64,000 nucleotides of DNA, taken from the NCBI RefSeq assembly GCF_023278565.1, contig NC_064672.1:5084001-5148000 (forward strand), written 5' to 3'. Every line of letters starts with the position of its first letter. Positions within the stretch are counted from its first letter, which is position 1. The notes under the pieces were generated by a model, which saw only the letters and a list, made by a program, of their open reading frames with translations, made no database searches and was not told where the DNA came from. The position numbers and the translations under genes are program-made. This document shows, one piece after another, positions 22,559-32,753 of the stretch. The DNA is from Colletotrichum lupini (Eukaryota; Ascomycota; Sordariomycetes; Glomerellales; Glomerellaceae).

Positions 22559-23595
22559 GGTAGCCCGCAGCGATCAACTGGGTGTGCCTATCCAGATAAA
22601 GGGTCTGTTGCCCTCGATGGTTTCCTGGAGATATAGAGCACCGATACCCATACAAGAGAATTGAACAAAGGATGCCCAACTCGTTTATTCTTACCATACT
22701 ACTACGTATCAGCCCGATATCAACTTGCAGTCGTCTTCAACATGTACACGGACCCCTGTCCTAGCGTGAGCAGACTAACTTGCGGGTTCGACCGCACGCG
22801 ACATCCATGAAAGGTCGGAACGAGAGAAGGGGGCGGAAGCAAGGACGATCTGCTAGGTGTGAAGAGTGAGAACGGAGACGTTCCCTGGATCCTGGGACAT
22901 CTCACGTGTGAAGGGTCTGTATCCGTAAGGTAAGGTACTTATCCTTACCTCACTGTGTAATACATTTGTGCACCTGCATCACTGTCACTCTCGCTCTGAA
23001 ATGAAATGCGCTCGCTCAGTACCTCACGGCGGGAATTGGGGGGTCCCTCTCTGTTTCAGGGGGGTGATTCGGAGAGAGAGAATCAGAAAAGAGCATTTTG
23101 GAAGTTGCAAAGGGCTAAGGTGAGCAAGTTTCAGAAGCGAGACGGGGACTCTTTCCTCTGGGGTGTGGTCGGGTTCAATTTGGCGCTAGCGGCTACTGGG
23201 GGGGGGGGTTCGGATGTCAGTGAGCGTGCTGCGCGGCCTTCTCTTGCGCCATCGACGGGCGGTTTCTATGGGAATTAATAATGCGATTTGGCAGCACCAA
23301 GGAGGACAGATATATAATCGGTCCAGATGACCACCATCTCATCCGGTCTGCCGATGACTTTTCTCTGGTTTTTACTCTTGACTTAAAGATACCCCTTTCT
23401 CCAACAAGTTCCCGTAATACAAGCGAATCACCCGTAAACCACCCAGGATTATAAACGACTGGAGCTTTCCTTGCCCCTCCTTAATAGCTCTCTTGTACCC
23501 CGCCAAACGCCATACCGCAAACTCTCCCACCTGCAACCCACCGAATTTCCAATCTTTCGACGTCCTTCCAAACACCACCACCAAAAACCGACACA
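22559..23595. other. RQC1 3' region and ATX1 promoter
   Basis: No gene supported. Contains GGTAAGGTA/CCTTACCTCA copies near 22930, an 11-G run at 23198-23208 and a C/T-rich stretch leading into ATX1. Confidence 0.45.
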
Positions 23596-23923
23596 ATGGC
23601 TGAGCACACCTACAAGTTCAACGTCAGCATGAGCTGCGGCGGCTGCTCCGGCGCCGTCGACCGCGTCCTGAAGAAGCTGGATGGTTAGTCCCCTCCCCAC
23701 AGATTCCCGCCCCGTTGCCGAAAGAACACGTGCTGACCAAAGCTTTGTCCGAATTACAGGCGTCAAGTCGTACGAAGTCTCCCTCGAGAGCCAGACCGCC
23801 ACCGTCATCGCCGAGGAGAGCCTGCCCTACGAGAAGGTCCTCCAGACCATCTCCAAGACTGGCAAGAAGGTCAACTCTGGCAGCGCCGACGGCGTTGAGC
23901 AGAGCGTCGAGGTCACCGCATAA
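23596..23923 (+). CDS. ATX1: Copper chaperone ATX1
   Basis: Model: join(23596..23683, 23760..23923), 83 aa. The 76-nt intron has a GTTAGT donor, a CTGAC branch and a TTACAG acceptor, and it joins KKLDG to VKSYEVSLESQTATV. The heavy-metal-associated fold is complete: MSCGGC at residues 11-16 is the MxCxxC Cu(I) site, and the C-terminal KTGKKV carries the lysine that in Atx1 sits over the metal site. The protein delivers Cu(I) from the cytosol to the Ccc2-type P-ATPase in the Golgi for multicopper oxidases. Start is the Met of CACAATGGC. Slightly longer than the yeast 73-aa protein, with the extra residues at the C-terminus. Confidence 0.94.
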
Positions 23924-26109
23924 ACAACCTTTTTCTCGATCTGAGTAGCGAACGGGACATTCTTTGGGCAAGGAGTTTTATACGGAACGTTTTGACCACT
24001 GCGACAAAAATGCAGTATGGCAATACGTTTTTGCAACCGAGGACTTTTTTTGCTTTTGCGCACTTGCGAAACCCATTATCAAAAATAGATATACTATGGT
24101 CGCTTCGACTCTTCATACACGTCTATGTCTACCAGGTGCCTATGTGCTTTCCGCCATCGAAATTCGAGTGGCTCGAAAGTTGCATGGCCCAGTCACTGTA
24201 TTGTTGGTTGACTGCGACTACGTGTGCATAGCTTTCCACGGCCGGATGCTAATGGCTGGATGAGTACCCTTTAAGAGTTTTCTTCTGGCCTCATTTTGCG
24301 CTTTTTGTTGTGAAGCCACATCCGATCCGACAATGTCTTTGAACTGTAGATCATCACCCTTCGTGGCTCCATGTTATATTTCGCAGCGCATCTCCGGTCA
24401 ACTTCGAACCTCTGCAGCTGTGTAAGATCAAGCCTAGCGAGGGGGTGCCTGTAAGTTGATCCAGGCTTCTTGTCGCCAACTCACACGAAGGTACTCACAC
24501 GGCGGTACCACCTACGCACTATTCTGGCATCGCTACCCACAAAGCAGGCATCTTAGACTCCTGACACATTCAACTGCTGGAGCTCTTTGGACTTTGTTCG
24601 CAACCAAGGCGTCGGAACTGGGCGAATCAGGGCAATGTCTGTTTTCTCCTAGATTGTAGTTTACGATACTGATGTTACCATATCAGCCTAGAATCAGGAT
24701 CCCTATCGGCGCATTCCATCACCTTTTCTCCAAATGATGGTGGTAATGCCGATAGCAGTGGAGAAGAAAAAACCCGCCCTCATCTAGGTGACATTGATAT
24801 AAGGCCTTGCCTGCTCCGAGCTGCTCTCTGAAGATTTCGCATAACTGCAGCAGCACGCATCATGCGTCATGAAGAAGCTGATCGGTTTGAGCTTTATTGA
24901 CATGTCATCTTACCATGGAACGGCTGGAAGCTTTGTTGGACCGCGGATGGCTACCAAGACAACAAGAAGCTGCCCCTCCTATCTAGGAACTTCGTTATTG
25001 GTCCGGAATAGATATGCCTCTTGCCCTCAATGAAGTTTTGCCATGGATGGCAGGGTTGCTACCTACTTCGGTCTGCTATAAGCTTGCCGCCGTCTCATCA
25101 AGGGACACATTAGAAGGGCCTTTGGGGATCTCCCACCGCCGATCTTGGTGCCTTGCCCAATGGGAGCTTCTAGATCGAGCATGAGACGGAAGGACACGTG
25201 AAGTAAGGACCCTGAAAGAAAGGAGATGTGCAGCATGTTTGGGAAGCATATGTCTGGTATTTTACGTAGTGGCATGGTAGATCTGGAAGTGGCTGTCGAC
25301 ACCCGGAGCTCACTTCAGTCCCAAGGGTACCCACACCCGCCAACGCCACCCGGGGAGCCGGGGAGGAGTGCCTACCAACGTCATTTTTGCGCCGTGGGTG
25401 GTGGGGGGGGGGCGATGGGAAAGGGCTGGGGGCCACGGGGGGGGGGGGTAACCCACACAAAGCGCCGGCCGATGAGCGGCTGGATACGTTTTTGCGGTCT
25501 GGCCATGGGTATTTTCTTTGGCTTTGCGCGCCTGAGTTATGTCTAGGATGGTGGGAGGTGGGAGAGACAAGTGAAAAGGGAAAGCGTCACACAGACAGAT
25601 GACCGTCCGGCCCTGCCAGATGACGACCGGACCCGAAAGTGGGTGGCGGTGCTTGTACCGTTCCCCGTTTTTTTTTTGGCTTCCACGGGGTCTTGCCAAA
25701 CGAATTGTTTGGTGAGGTGCACGAAGTACTTCGTAGAGAGCACGTACCCTTACCCTTAGTTAGGTAGCTGCCCGAACCTCTCATAATACGTCTGCCTTTC
25801 CTTGCATCAAAAGATGAGACCGCTGGGTTGCAGTTCTCGACACTAATGCAATTCCGACCTTTTGCAAAACATACAGCTGCTGCCTCGAAGTCAAAACGGA
25901 CACTTTTTACTTCATCCGACTACAACTCTACTTCAAACTCAACCGGCAACACTACTTGAGAGAGGAGAAGAACCAGCTTCCAGAACACATCTCACCGAAC
26001 GCCATCTCATCTCCATACCTACCACCGAGGAAGAAACAAAACCGTCTTATATTCGCACACAACCAAATACCTTTTACCACAGCCGTCCTTCGCACCCCCA
26101 CATTTCACA
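23924..26109. other. Gene-free stretch of about 2.2 kb
   Basis: No supported gene. Short overlapping frames carry no domain. Between 25400 and 25450 there are two G runs (10 and 12 Gs) in a G-rich strand. The last 250 bp are C/A-rich and look like the promoter and leader of the acetyltransferase gene. Confidence 0.45.
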
Positions 26110-27036
26110 ATGGGAACACCGTTCGTGTCCCTCCTGGAGCCGACCCGGCTCGACGCCTACATACGCGGCGCGCCGCACGACGAGCAGCCGGCGACGATAC
26201 CAAAGGAGATTTGCGACGCCATGGAGGTGCGCGAAGCCGTCTTCGTCGCCGAACAAGGCGTCCCCGCCGAGAACGAGTTCGACGCCGACGACAGCCGCGC
26301 CTGCCACTGGGTCTCGTACGCGTCCGTCAACAAAGTCGTCGAGCAGGAGGTCCTCGACGACGCCGGCAACGTCGTCCGGCCCCGCCGCAGCAGCACCCGC
26401 AGCACGCCCATCGGGACCATCCGCCTCGTGCCATTTCCCCACGCCCCGCACCCCAAGGACGGGGGCGTCTACTGGGACGGGGTGTTGAAGGAGGATCCGG
26501 CGGCAGCGGGGGAGGCTGCGCCGAACGGGGAGAAGAAAGCGGCAGGAGACAAGGAATCTTCAGAGTCGACGAGCAGCCTCGTGGAGGAAAGGGCCGAGAG
26601 CGCGGCGGAGCACGTGGGCGAGGAGAGGCGCATGTCGGCGACCAAAGTCTTTGCGCCGGACCGCGCGACGGCGCTGCACGACGGGCGGGAGCCGTACGTG
26701 AAGCTGGGCCGGCTGGCCGTGGTCAAGGAGTTTAGGGGACACCGGATCGCGAGGCTGCTGGTCACGACGGCGCTGGCGTGGCTGCGTGCGCACCCGAGCT
26801 ACTTCGATCCCAGTATCAAGGAGATGGGGCTCGAGGCGATCGGGGCGACCAGCGCAGAGGAGGTGCCCAAGTGGAGGGGGCTCGTCTGCGTGCACTCGCA
26901 GGCGGCCGTGGTCGGCGCGTGGGAGAAGTTTGGGTTCCGGGTCGACGAGGAGATGGGGACTTGGTGGGAGGAGGGGATCGAGCACAAGGGTATGTTTATG
27001 CGGTTGGATGTCGAGGAGGAGAAGCCCATCCTTTGA
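26110..27036 (+). CDS. GNAT-family N-acetyltransferase
   Basis: Single exon, 308 aa, start TTCACAATGGG. N-terminal half reads AMEVREAVFVAEQGVPAENEFDADD, typical of the GNAT first helices, then the strand IGTIRLVPFP. Residues about 125-190 are a charged, low-complexity insertion (Ala/Glu/Ser) absent from bacterial members. Motif A, the acetyl-CoA pyrophosphate loop, is GRLAVVKEFRGHRIARLLV with RGHRIA at 209-214. The end, CVHSQAAVVGAWEKFGFRV, is the usual last helix and strand. The substrate is unknown; related fungal proteins are annotated only as GNAT. GC content is high, as in neighbouring core genes. Confidence 0.85.
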   Translation: MGTPFVSLLEPTRLDAYIRGAPHDEQPATIPKEICDAMEVREAVFVAEQGVPAENEFDADDSRACHWVSYASVNKVVEQEVLDDAGNVVRPRRSSTRSTPIGTIRLVPFPHAPHPKDGGVYWDGVLKEDPAAAGEAAPNGEKKAAGDKESSESTSSLVEERAESAAEHVGEERRMSATKVFAPDRATALHDGREPYVKLGRLAVVKEFRGHRIARLLVTTALAWLRAHPSYFDPSIKEMGLEAIGATSAEEVPKWRGLVCVHSQAAVVGAWEKFGFRVDEEMGTWWEEGIEHKGMFMRLDVEEEKPIL

Positions 27037-28026
27037 AGAGGAAAGGATGAATCAGGGATGCTTGGCTGGAGATTGGCCGCTTAAAAGGAGAGAGCAGAAG
27101 GCTGGGAAGGCATCATCGCCTGGCTTAGCAATGATTGATGATGGGGTCTGGCTAGTCGAGAAGAGGGATCTCTGATGGTTTACGATACCCCATGATGATG
27201 GCTTTCTGCTTTTGGACCAACGTCCCTTAATATTACTTGGTAGTTTCGTCAAGACGGCATGGACATGTCGAGTTCGCACATGCATTCACAAGGTACTTAT
27301 GGCGGAGGACGAAGCAGTGAGTGACATGCTATGACGTTACGACGTCACCCAGGGTGGGCATCTCATACAGTCGACGGCGACGATACTGGGGAGGAAGTAA
27401 AGGGAAATATCATTCTCATCTCACATTAGACACCGTGGGGAAACGCCGGGGTTTTGTTCATTTGCTCTTACGAGCTTCGGCTTTTATTGGAATAAACCAC
27501 CTTTTAAGCCGTGAAGAGACAAGATGCCGTAGCAGCTGCGTTCCCCCATTTCCCCGAAAACGCGCGCAAATGCAAAACAAAAAGGGTCACCCAGCGCAAG
27601 ACACCGCTTTTCTTTTCGTTCATGAATTGAAGAAAAAAGACGTTGAATTGCCCTGTTATGTAATACCACGCCTCCGATTTGATTTGTCCCCCAGAAAGCA
27701 GTTTTTTGACGTCTCGATAGAGAAATAGGGAAAAGGGGGAGGTTGTAGATGGAACCCCCATTTTTTCAACAGGTCTCCTCCACGTTTTTGTTGCCCGCCC
27801 TTTCTTAGCTCCCTCCTCCCCTTTCTCTCATTTCTCCAAACCAAGCGTGTTCACGGGGAACGAGCATGAGAAGATTATTGCCTTATCCCACTATTTCCCG
27901 GGGAAAGAGAGACAAGAACCACCCACAGTCCCCAGACACACGCCTCTCCAAATCCCGGCAGCAGAGTTTCATAGCCCTTTCCACGAGGGGTAAAACACCA
28001 TAGACAAAGGGAGTAACGAAAACCCT
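27037..28026. other. Intergenic region between convergent genes
   Basis: 3' flanks of the acetyltransferase and RPS5. Nothing recognisable beyond short overlapping frames. Confidence 0.45.
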
Positions 28027-28935
28027 TTACCGGTTGGACTTGGCGACACGCTCGAGCTCGTCCTTCTTCTTGATGGCGTAGGAGTTGCTGGAACCCTTGG
28101 CGGCGTTGATGAGCTCCTCGGCAAGGCACTCGGCGATGGACTTGACGTTGCGGAAAGAGGCCTCGCGGGCACCGGTGGTGAGGAGGGCGATGGCCTGGTT
28201 AACGCGGCGGAGGGGGGAGACATCGACGGCCTGGCGACGGACGGTACCGGCGGAACCGATACGGGTAGAGTCTTCGCGGGGACCGCAGTTGACGATGGCG
28301 TCGACGGCGATCTGGATGGGGTTCTGGTCGGTCATCAGGTGGATCTGTAGTCGCATGTGTTAGTCTTGTGTGTTATACCTCCTCATTGTGTCTGCAGGTC
28401 GGATTGGCCAAAGAGGTTTTTTGGCTTGTGGGTGCGGTCTCGGTAGGGTGGGTGACATACGATCTCGAAGGCGTGGGCAACGATGCGGACAGCCATGAGC
28501 TTCTTTCCGTTGTTGCGGCCGTGCATCATGAGGGAGTTGGTGAGACGCTCGATGATGGGGCAGTTGGCCTTGCGGAAGCGCTTGACAGCATAGCGGCCAG
28601 CGGAGTGGGTGACATAGACGGGGTTGCGGAGGGAGATGTAGTCACTATTCGATTCGGTTCGCGATTAGCTTCCTGAATTCTCCAAGTCCCAAGTTTCCAA
28701 TTGCAAGTCCTCCGTTGAATGGTATTTCTCTTATTGTCGTTGTAGATCGCGTTCCTGCGCAAAGAGAAAAAAAAAGTGCTGGGAGGTGGACTCACGTCAG
28801 AGAGATGTCCCGGACCTCAACATCGTAATCCCACTTGTTGAAGAGCTTGACGTTGCCGACCTCCTTGACAACGTCCTTGGGGAGGACATCGTAGTTGCCC
28901 ACGCTCTCGACCTCGATATCGCCGCCGTCAGACAT
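28027..28935 (-). CDS. RPS5: 40S ribosomal protein S5 (uS7)
   Basis: Model: complement(join(28027..28344, 28461..28644, 28796..28935)), 213 aa, the normal fungal length. Introns of 116 and 151 nt have GTATGT and GTGAGT donors, and the joins give [16 protein letters not shown] and [16 protein letters not shown]. Conserved uS7 segments are all present: [58 protein letters not shown] and [19 protein letters not shown], ending RVAKSNR. It binds the head of the small subunit near the mRNA exit channel and E site. It is divergent from RPS25 with 475 bp between start codons, so the two probably share a promoter. Confidence 0.96.
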
Positions 28936-29410
28936 TTTCGCTCGACCTTTGGGGGGTTAGTAGACCTTGTTGGGAAGGAAGATCGAGAAAGGCTTGGGGT
29001 GGGAAAATGTGGTGGTCGTGGGTTGAAGTTGTCCAAGTGCGAAAGTACGCCGCAGAGTGGGTTTCGATTTTTGCCAGCTCGCTCCTCGAAAACCGTGACT
29101 TTGGTGCACAAGGAACGGAACCACCAAGGGCTTTTGGTCCGGGCTCTGGTCCTCTTCGCTGTGCCACTGGGCGAAATATTTTTTCAACCCGCGATGGTGG
29201 TGGTGTGCACCCAATCAAAGCCTTCAAAGCAGGCAAAGTGGACCCGCCCGCGTGCAATTTGTTAGGGTTGGCCAACCCTCCAACCGAAAGGCCTGGAGGG
29301 GTGGTTCTGGAGTGGCACCTCTTCCCGCAACCTCATACAATTGAAATTCCTACTCCCGACGACCTAGGTGCCTTTGGTATTCCGACCGACGACATCACAA
29401 ATCAGACAAA
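28936..29410. promoter_or_regulatory. Shared divergent promoter of RPS5 and RPS25
   Basis: 475 bp between the two start codons contains both promoters and both leaders. It holds the telobox palindrome listed next and an ATTGG-type (reverse CCAAT) element near 29211. Co-regulation is inferred from arrangement and product class. Confidence 0.6.
29262..29279. promoter_or_regulatory. Telobox TTAGGGTT inside a 16-bp palindrome
   Basis: TTAGGGTT is at 29262-29269 and overlaps the perfect palindrome AGGGTTGGCCAACCCT at 29264-29279. TTAGGGTT is the site of Tbf1-type Myb factors that control ribosomal protein genes in several ascomycetes such as Candida albicans. The palindrome would offer a second AGGGTT half-site on the other strand, suiting a two-way promoter. 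Function is inferred. Confidence 0.5.
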
Positions 29411-30055
29411 ATGGTACGCACGCGAAACGACGCCCCTCCTCCCGTGTGCGCGACGCACAAATTCGCGACTTGGCCAGATCACGATGCTGACTTGAATTGG
29501 ATGTAAAGGCGCCAGCTGCAGGAGCTAAGAAGCAAAAGAAGAAGGTTCGTCGCAAACCCCGTGTTCCCATCAATGTGTCTTGAAGTGATAGAATGCTGAC
29601 CTCGTCCCGATAGTGGTACGTATGATCCTATGCACACACGCACAAAGAACTTGTCGAAATATCCCCCAACGATACGCTACCCTCGGACGCCACTGCCTCT
29701 CTCATCCATCGACCAACCGACTTACCCATCGTTATAGGTCCAAGGGAAAGGTCAAGGACAAGGCCCAGCACGCCGTCATCCTCGACAAGGCCACCTCCGA
29801 CAAGCTCTACAAGGATGTTCAGTCCTACCGCCTGGTGACCGTCGCCGTCCTCGTCGATCGTCTCAAGATCAACGGCTCCCTGGCCCGCAGATGTCTTGCC
29901 GACCTCGAGGAGAAGGGCATCATTAAGCCCGTTGTCCAGCACAGCAAGATGAAGATCTACAGTATGTCGAACCCATAGTGCTACGAGAGAAACCTACGGA
30001 GGAGCAGCAAAGCTAACAATCACCACCAGCCCGTGCCGTCGGTGGTACTGACTAA
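29411..30055 (+). CDS. RPS25: 40S ribosomal protein S25 (eS25) with a 2-nt exon
   Basis: Model: join(29411..29413, 29509..29544, 29614..29615, 29738..29961, 30030..30055), 96 aa. Exon 1 is the ATG alone, exon 2 encodes [12 protein letters not shown], and exon 3 is just the TG at 29614-29615. Exon 4 starts with G so that TGG TCC AAG gives the conserved [14 protein letters not shown]. The last exon completes KMKIYTRAVGGTD. All introns (95, 69, 122, 68 nt) have GT-AG ends; donors include GTACGT and GTATGT, and CTGAC or CTAAC branch sites are visible. Without the tiny exon the Trp is lost and the frame breaks. eS25 lies in the 40S head and is needed for IRES use and some stress translation. Protein identity is certain; the micro-exon is inferred from conservation. 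Confidence 0.9.
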
Positions 30056-32331
30056 ACCCGCTCAGCCATTGAACGTGGAACGCGTGACGACAAAAACAAA
30101 AAGCAACGGGAATCAGGGACGGATTTGGTCATATCTGCCTAGTCAGGAGGCTTTTCGGATGCTCAATGAAGCATTATACCTTGGGCCTTAGGGATCGGAT
30201 TTGCTTAGCACCGCAAATGGAACGGAGTTGATCGTACATCTGCTGCGTCGTCAAATAGACCATGATCACGTCCTGACGTCCCAATGATACCGGCCCAAAG
30301 GTTATCGTCCCAGTGCATGTGGCCCATAGGCATTGTGCTTCCCTCAGACGTCATAGCCCAGTCACGTCTTGCTCCAGTTAATGGTCCTTGCCATGCTGGT
30401 TTGCCTACCAGGTATTGAAGCCCATGTGCGAAGGCAAGCGGAGTTCTCCGGGGGTATGAACTGTGAGATGGAAGTGGCTCTGAACCCGATTGCTGTAGTC
30501 ATCGCTGTGCGAATAATTTCATTCGTCAGCAAAGCGGTCGTTGCTTCGATATTCACGCTCTTCAAAGACCCAATAATGCAACAACAACTCTCGCCCGTCT
30601 AGAGGCCCACAGATAGTGTTCCTGTCCGAAGAAGACAGCCGCATCTGATGCTGTAGGGCTGTGACGCACAGCTTGGTATCGTTCGCTCCGTGTTCCCACT
30701 TTCATGATGCGCCGGAAGCTCGAGAGCCAAGCGAAAGACCGGCTTGCCTTGGGTCTTGGCCCGCAGTCAATCCAGCCCTAGAGGCCACTCTTCAAGGCCC
30801 GATGTCATGCAGATTGAGGGCAACGGTTGCTGGGCTGAGATGAAGTGTTCTCGTCGCACGAAGGCCTGAGCATCAAGCCCTAGTAATACAGAAGGATCTT
30901 TCGATGGCTTTTGTCCTACGGTCTTGACGATGGCAACACTAGTTAAGCCTCGTCGACCGCCACCAGAGAGGCTGACGCTAGAATAAAATCATTATTCGTT
31001 GATGGAATGCAATATCGCGGTCTGTACTCGGTACGCATACTCGTCGGTCGACTCATTTGCCGTCTATCGTATTTCGGTAGTAATGACAACGTAATAATAA
31101 TTTTGTGCATACGGAGTGGATGCTTCCTTTAATCTGTCACTCGCTTGATGAATTACTCGCGCTCTTGGTTTCTGGAGACATCGGCGTCAGCGCTGTGATG
31201 GATACTGGCATGAGCGTCAATGTCGCTGTCACTCTGGCTGCCACTTTGACAGGAATACGCCATTCCCTGGTCTTGCGCCTAAGAACCCGCGTACTACGTA
31301 CATGAATTTGAAGACGCAAAGGCCGGTTGCGGGGATACAGTTTAAGAGCTTCTTGAGTCCTTTGCCGGGGCCCAAGCCCGGAGCCCGAGATGTCGGACAC
31401 GTCAAGGGGCTGGCAGTGGGAATGGACTCGGAAGTGGTTCGGGCTGATGAGATTAAACCAGTCGTTGGCGGCTGGGCGCTACGGCGGGACTTCCCAGGCG
31501 TTTTGGTCAAGTTTGGGGGTGTTTGACCAGGAAGTCAAATTGACTAGGGCGGTCCGAAATTTGATGTCATGTCGAAATTGGCAGCGTCACGAAATGCCCC
31601 TTTTCCCCTTCTCTTTCTGCGACAAGGGGAATTGGGATTGGATTTTGGAGGGGTTGATGGAGATGAGAAGTGATTAGTCCGTAAGGTGGTAGCGCGGTTC
31701 GCGTGCGAGCTTGCGTGCATCGAGTTTTCGAGGGGTAGTGAGCATGACTTGGTCGAACGTTGATTGGGAAGCCGAAGAATGCTAGAAATGCCTTGTTCAA
31801 TGTTAGTTCCAGGGTCTCATTTGAACAAAGGAGCGGCACATGATGCGGCTGTAAGCCAGACGTGAACGTCATGTGGTGGCTGGCGAATGACAAGCCATAG
31901 AAACACGCAGACCATATGGCAGCGGGATCCAGAGACTGAATACACAGCTGACTGGTTGGCGAACCCCCCCAAAAAGACGGATATGACGAGAAGTGAAGAG
32001 GGATGGACCGGATCATTTGGTTCGTTTCAACTTTGAAGTTGGAGCGTAGACCCAAGAAGCTTGTAACTTTGCCGGCATGAAGGGGGAGAAGTGGTAGGAT
32101 GGGGATTAAAGGCATGTTTTAAGGTATGGTATGTATGTTGGTGGGATGAAATGAAAGGCAGGCACGGCAGGCCAATGTACCTACTCCGTAATGCTAGGTA
32201 AATTAGCTGTCAAGACTCGGACGAGTTCGTGGAGGAGGGAAGGATCGTAAGGAACCTTGGTTCGTGATGTCCATTCCGGCCATTAGGTGGTAGGTGCACT
32301 ACCTTAAGGTAATGCCGCATAGGCATTCACT

Positions 32332-32351
32332 GTACTCCGTATACGGAGTAC
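32332..32351. repeat. Inverted TACTCCGTA ... TACGGAGTA palindrome
   Basis: TACTCCGTATACGGAGTA forms an 18-bp perfect palindrome within this interval. The half-site recurs elsewhere in the window (see findings). Confidence 0.7.
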
Positions 32352-32728
32352 CTAAGGTAAGTAGGTACTGGTAAGGTGCGAAGCAGTTACCGACAGTCGG
32401 TTGGTATCATGAGCACCTTTCTTTGCTTCCACAGGTTCCTTAGCTTGAGGTTAGGTATCCGTGAGGTAGGGAGACGGGAAGCTATCTTGGAGAAAGTAAC
32501 GGAGGAAGTGAACGAGGGGCCTAGAGCAAATGACCTTGCCCTGTTGGTCGTAGTGACAAGTGGTGAAGGTGGGATTTCCAGGGTCGTGGAGAGCTGCACA
32601 TGGAAGGCGCTCAAGGCTTAAGCCTCCAAGGAAGGAAGGAAGGAAGTTGGCTCCGACCTGGAAGCCGATGTCGTCAGGTACGGATAGCGTGCCTTTGTCG
32701 TCTACCTTAATTAGTGGCCGGGGTGGGC

Positions 32729-32753
32729 GGATGGATGGATGGATGGATGGATG
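32729..32753. repeat. GGAT tetranucleotide microsatellite
   Basis: Six tandem GGAT units, with a further short, imperfect run near 32790-32805. Confidence 0.9.

Noticed and set aside
29509..29760. RPS25 model without the 2-nt exon, using a later donor after 29544
   Set aside because: Extending exon 2 to a weak GTCTTG donor would insert about ten non-conserved residues and replace the invariant Trp; direct joining to 29738 breaks the frame.
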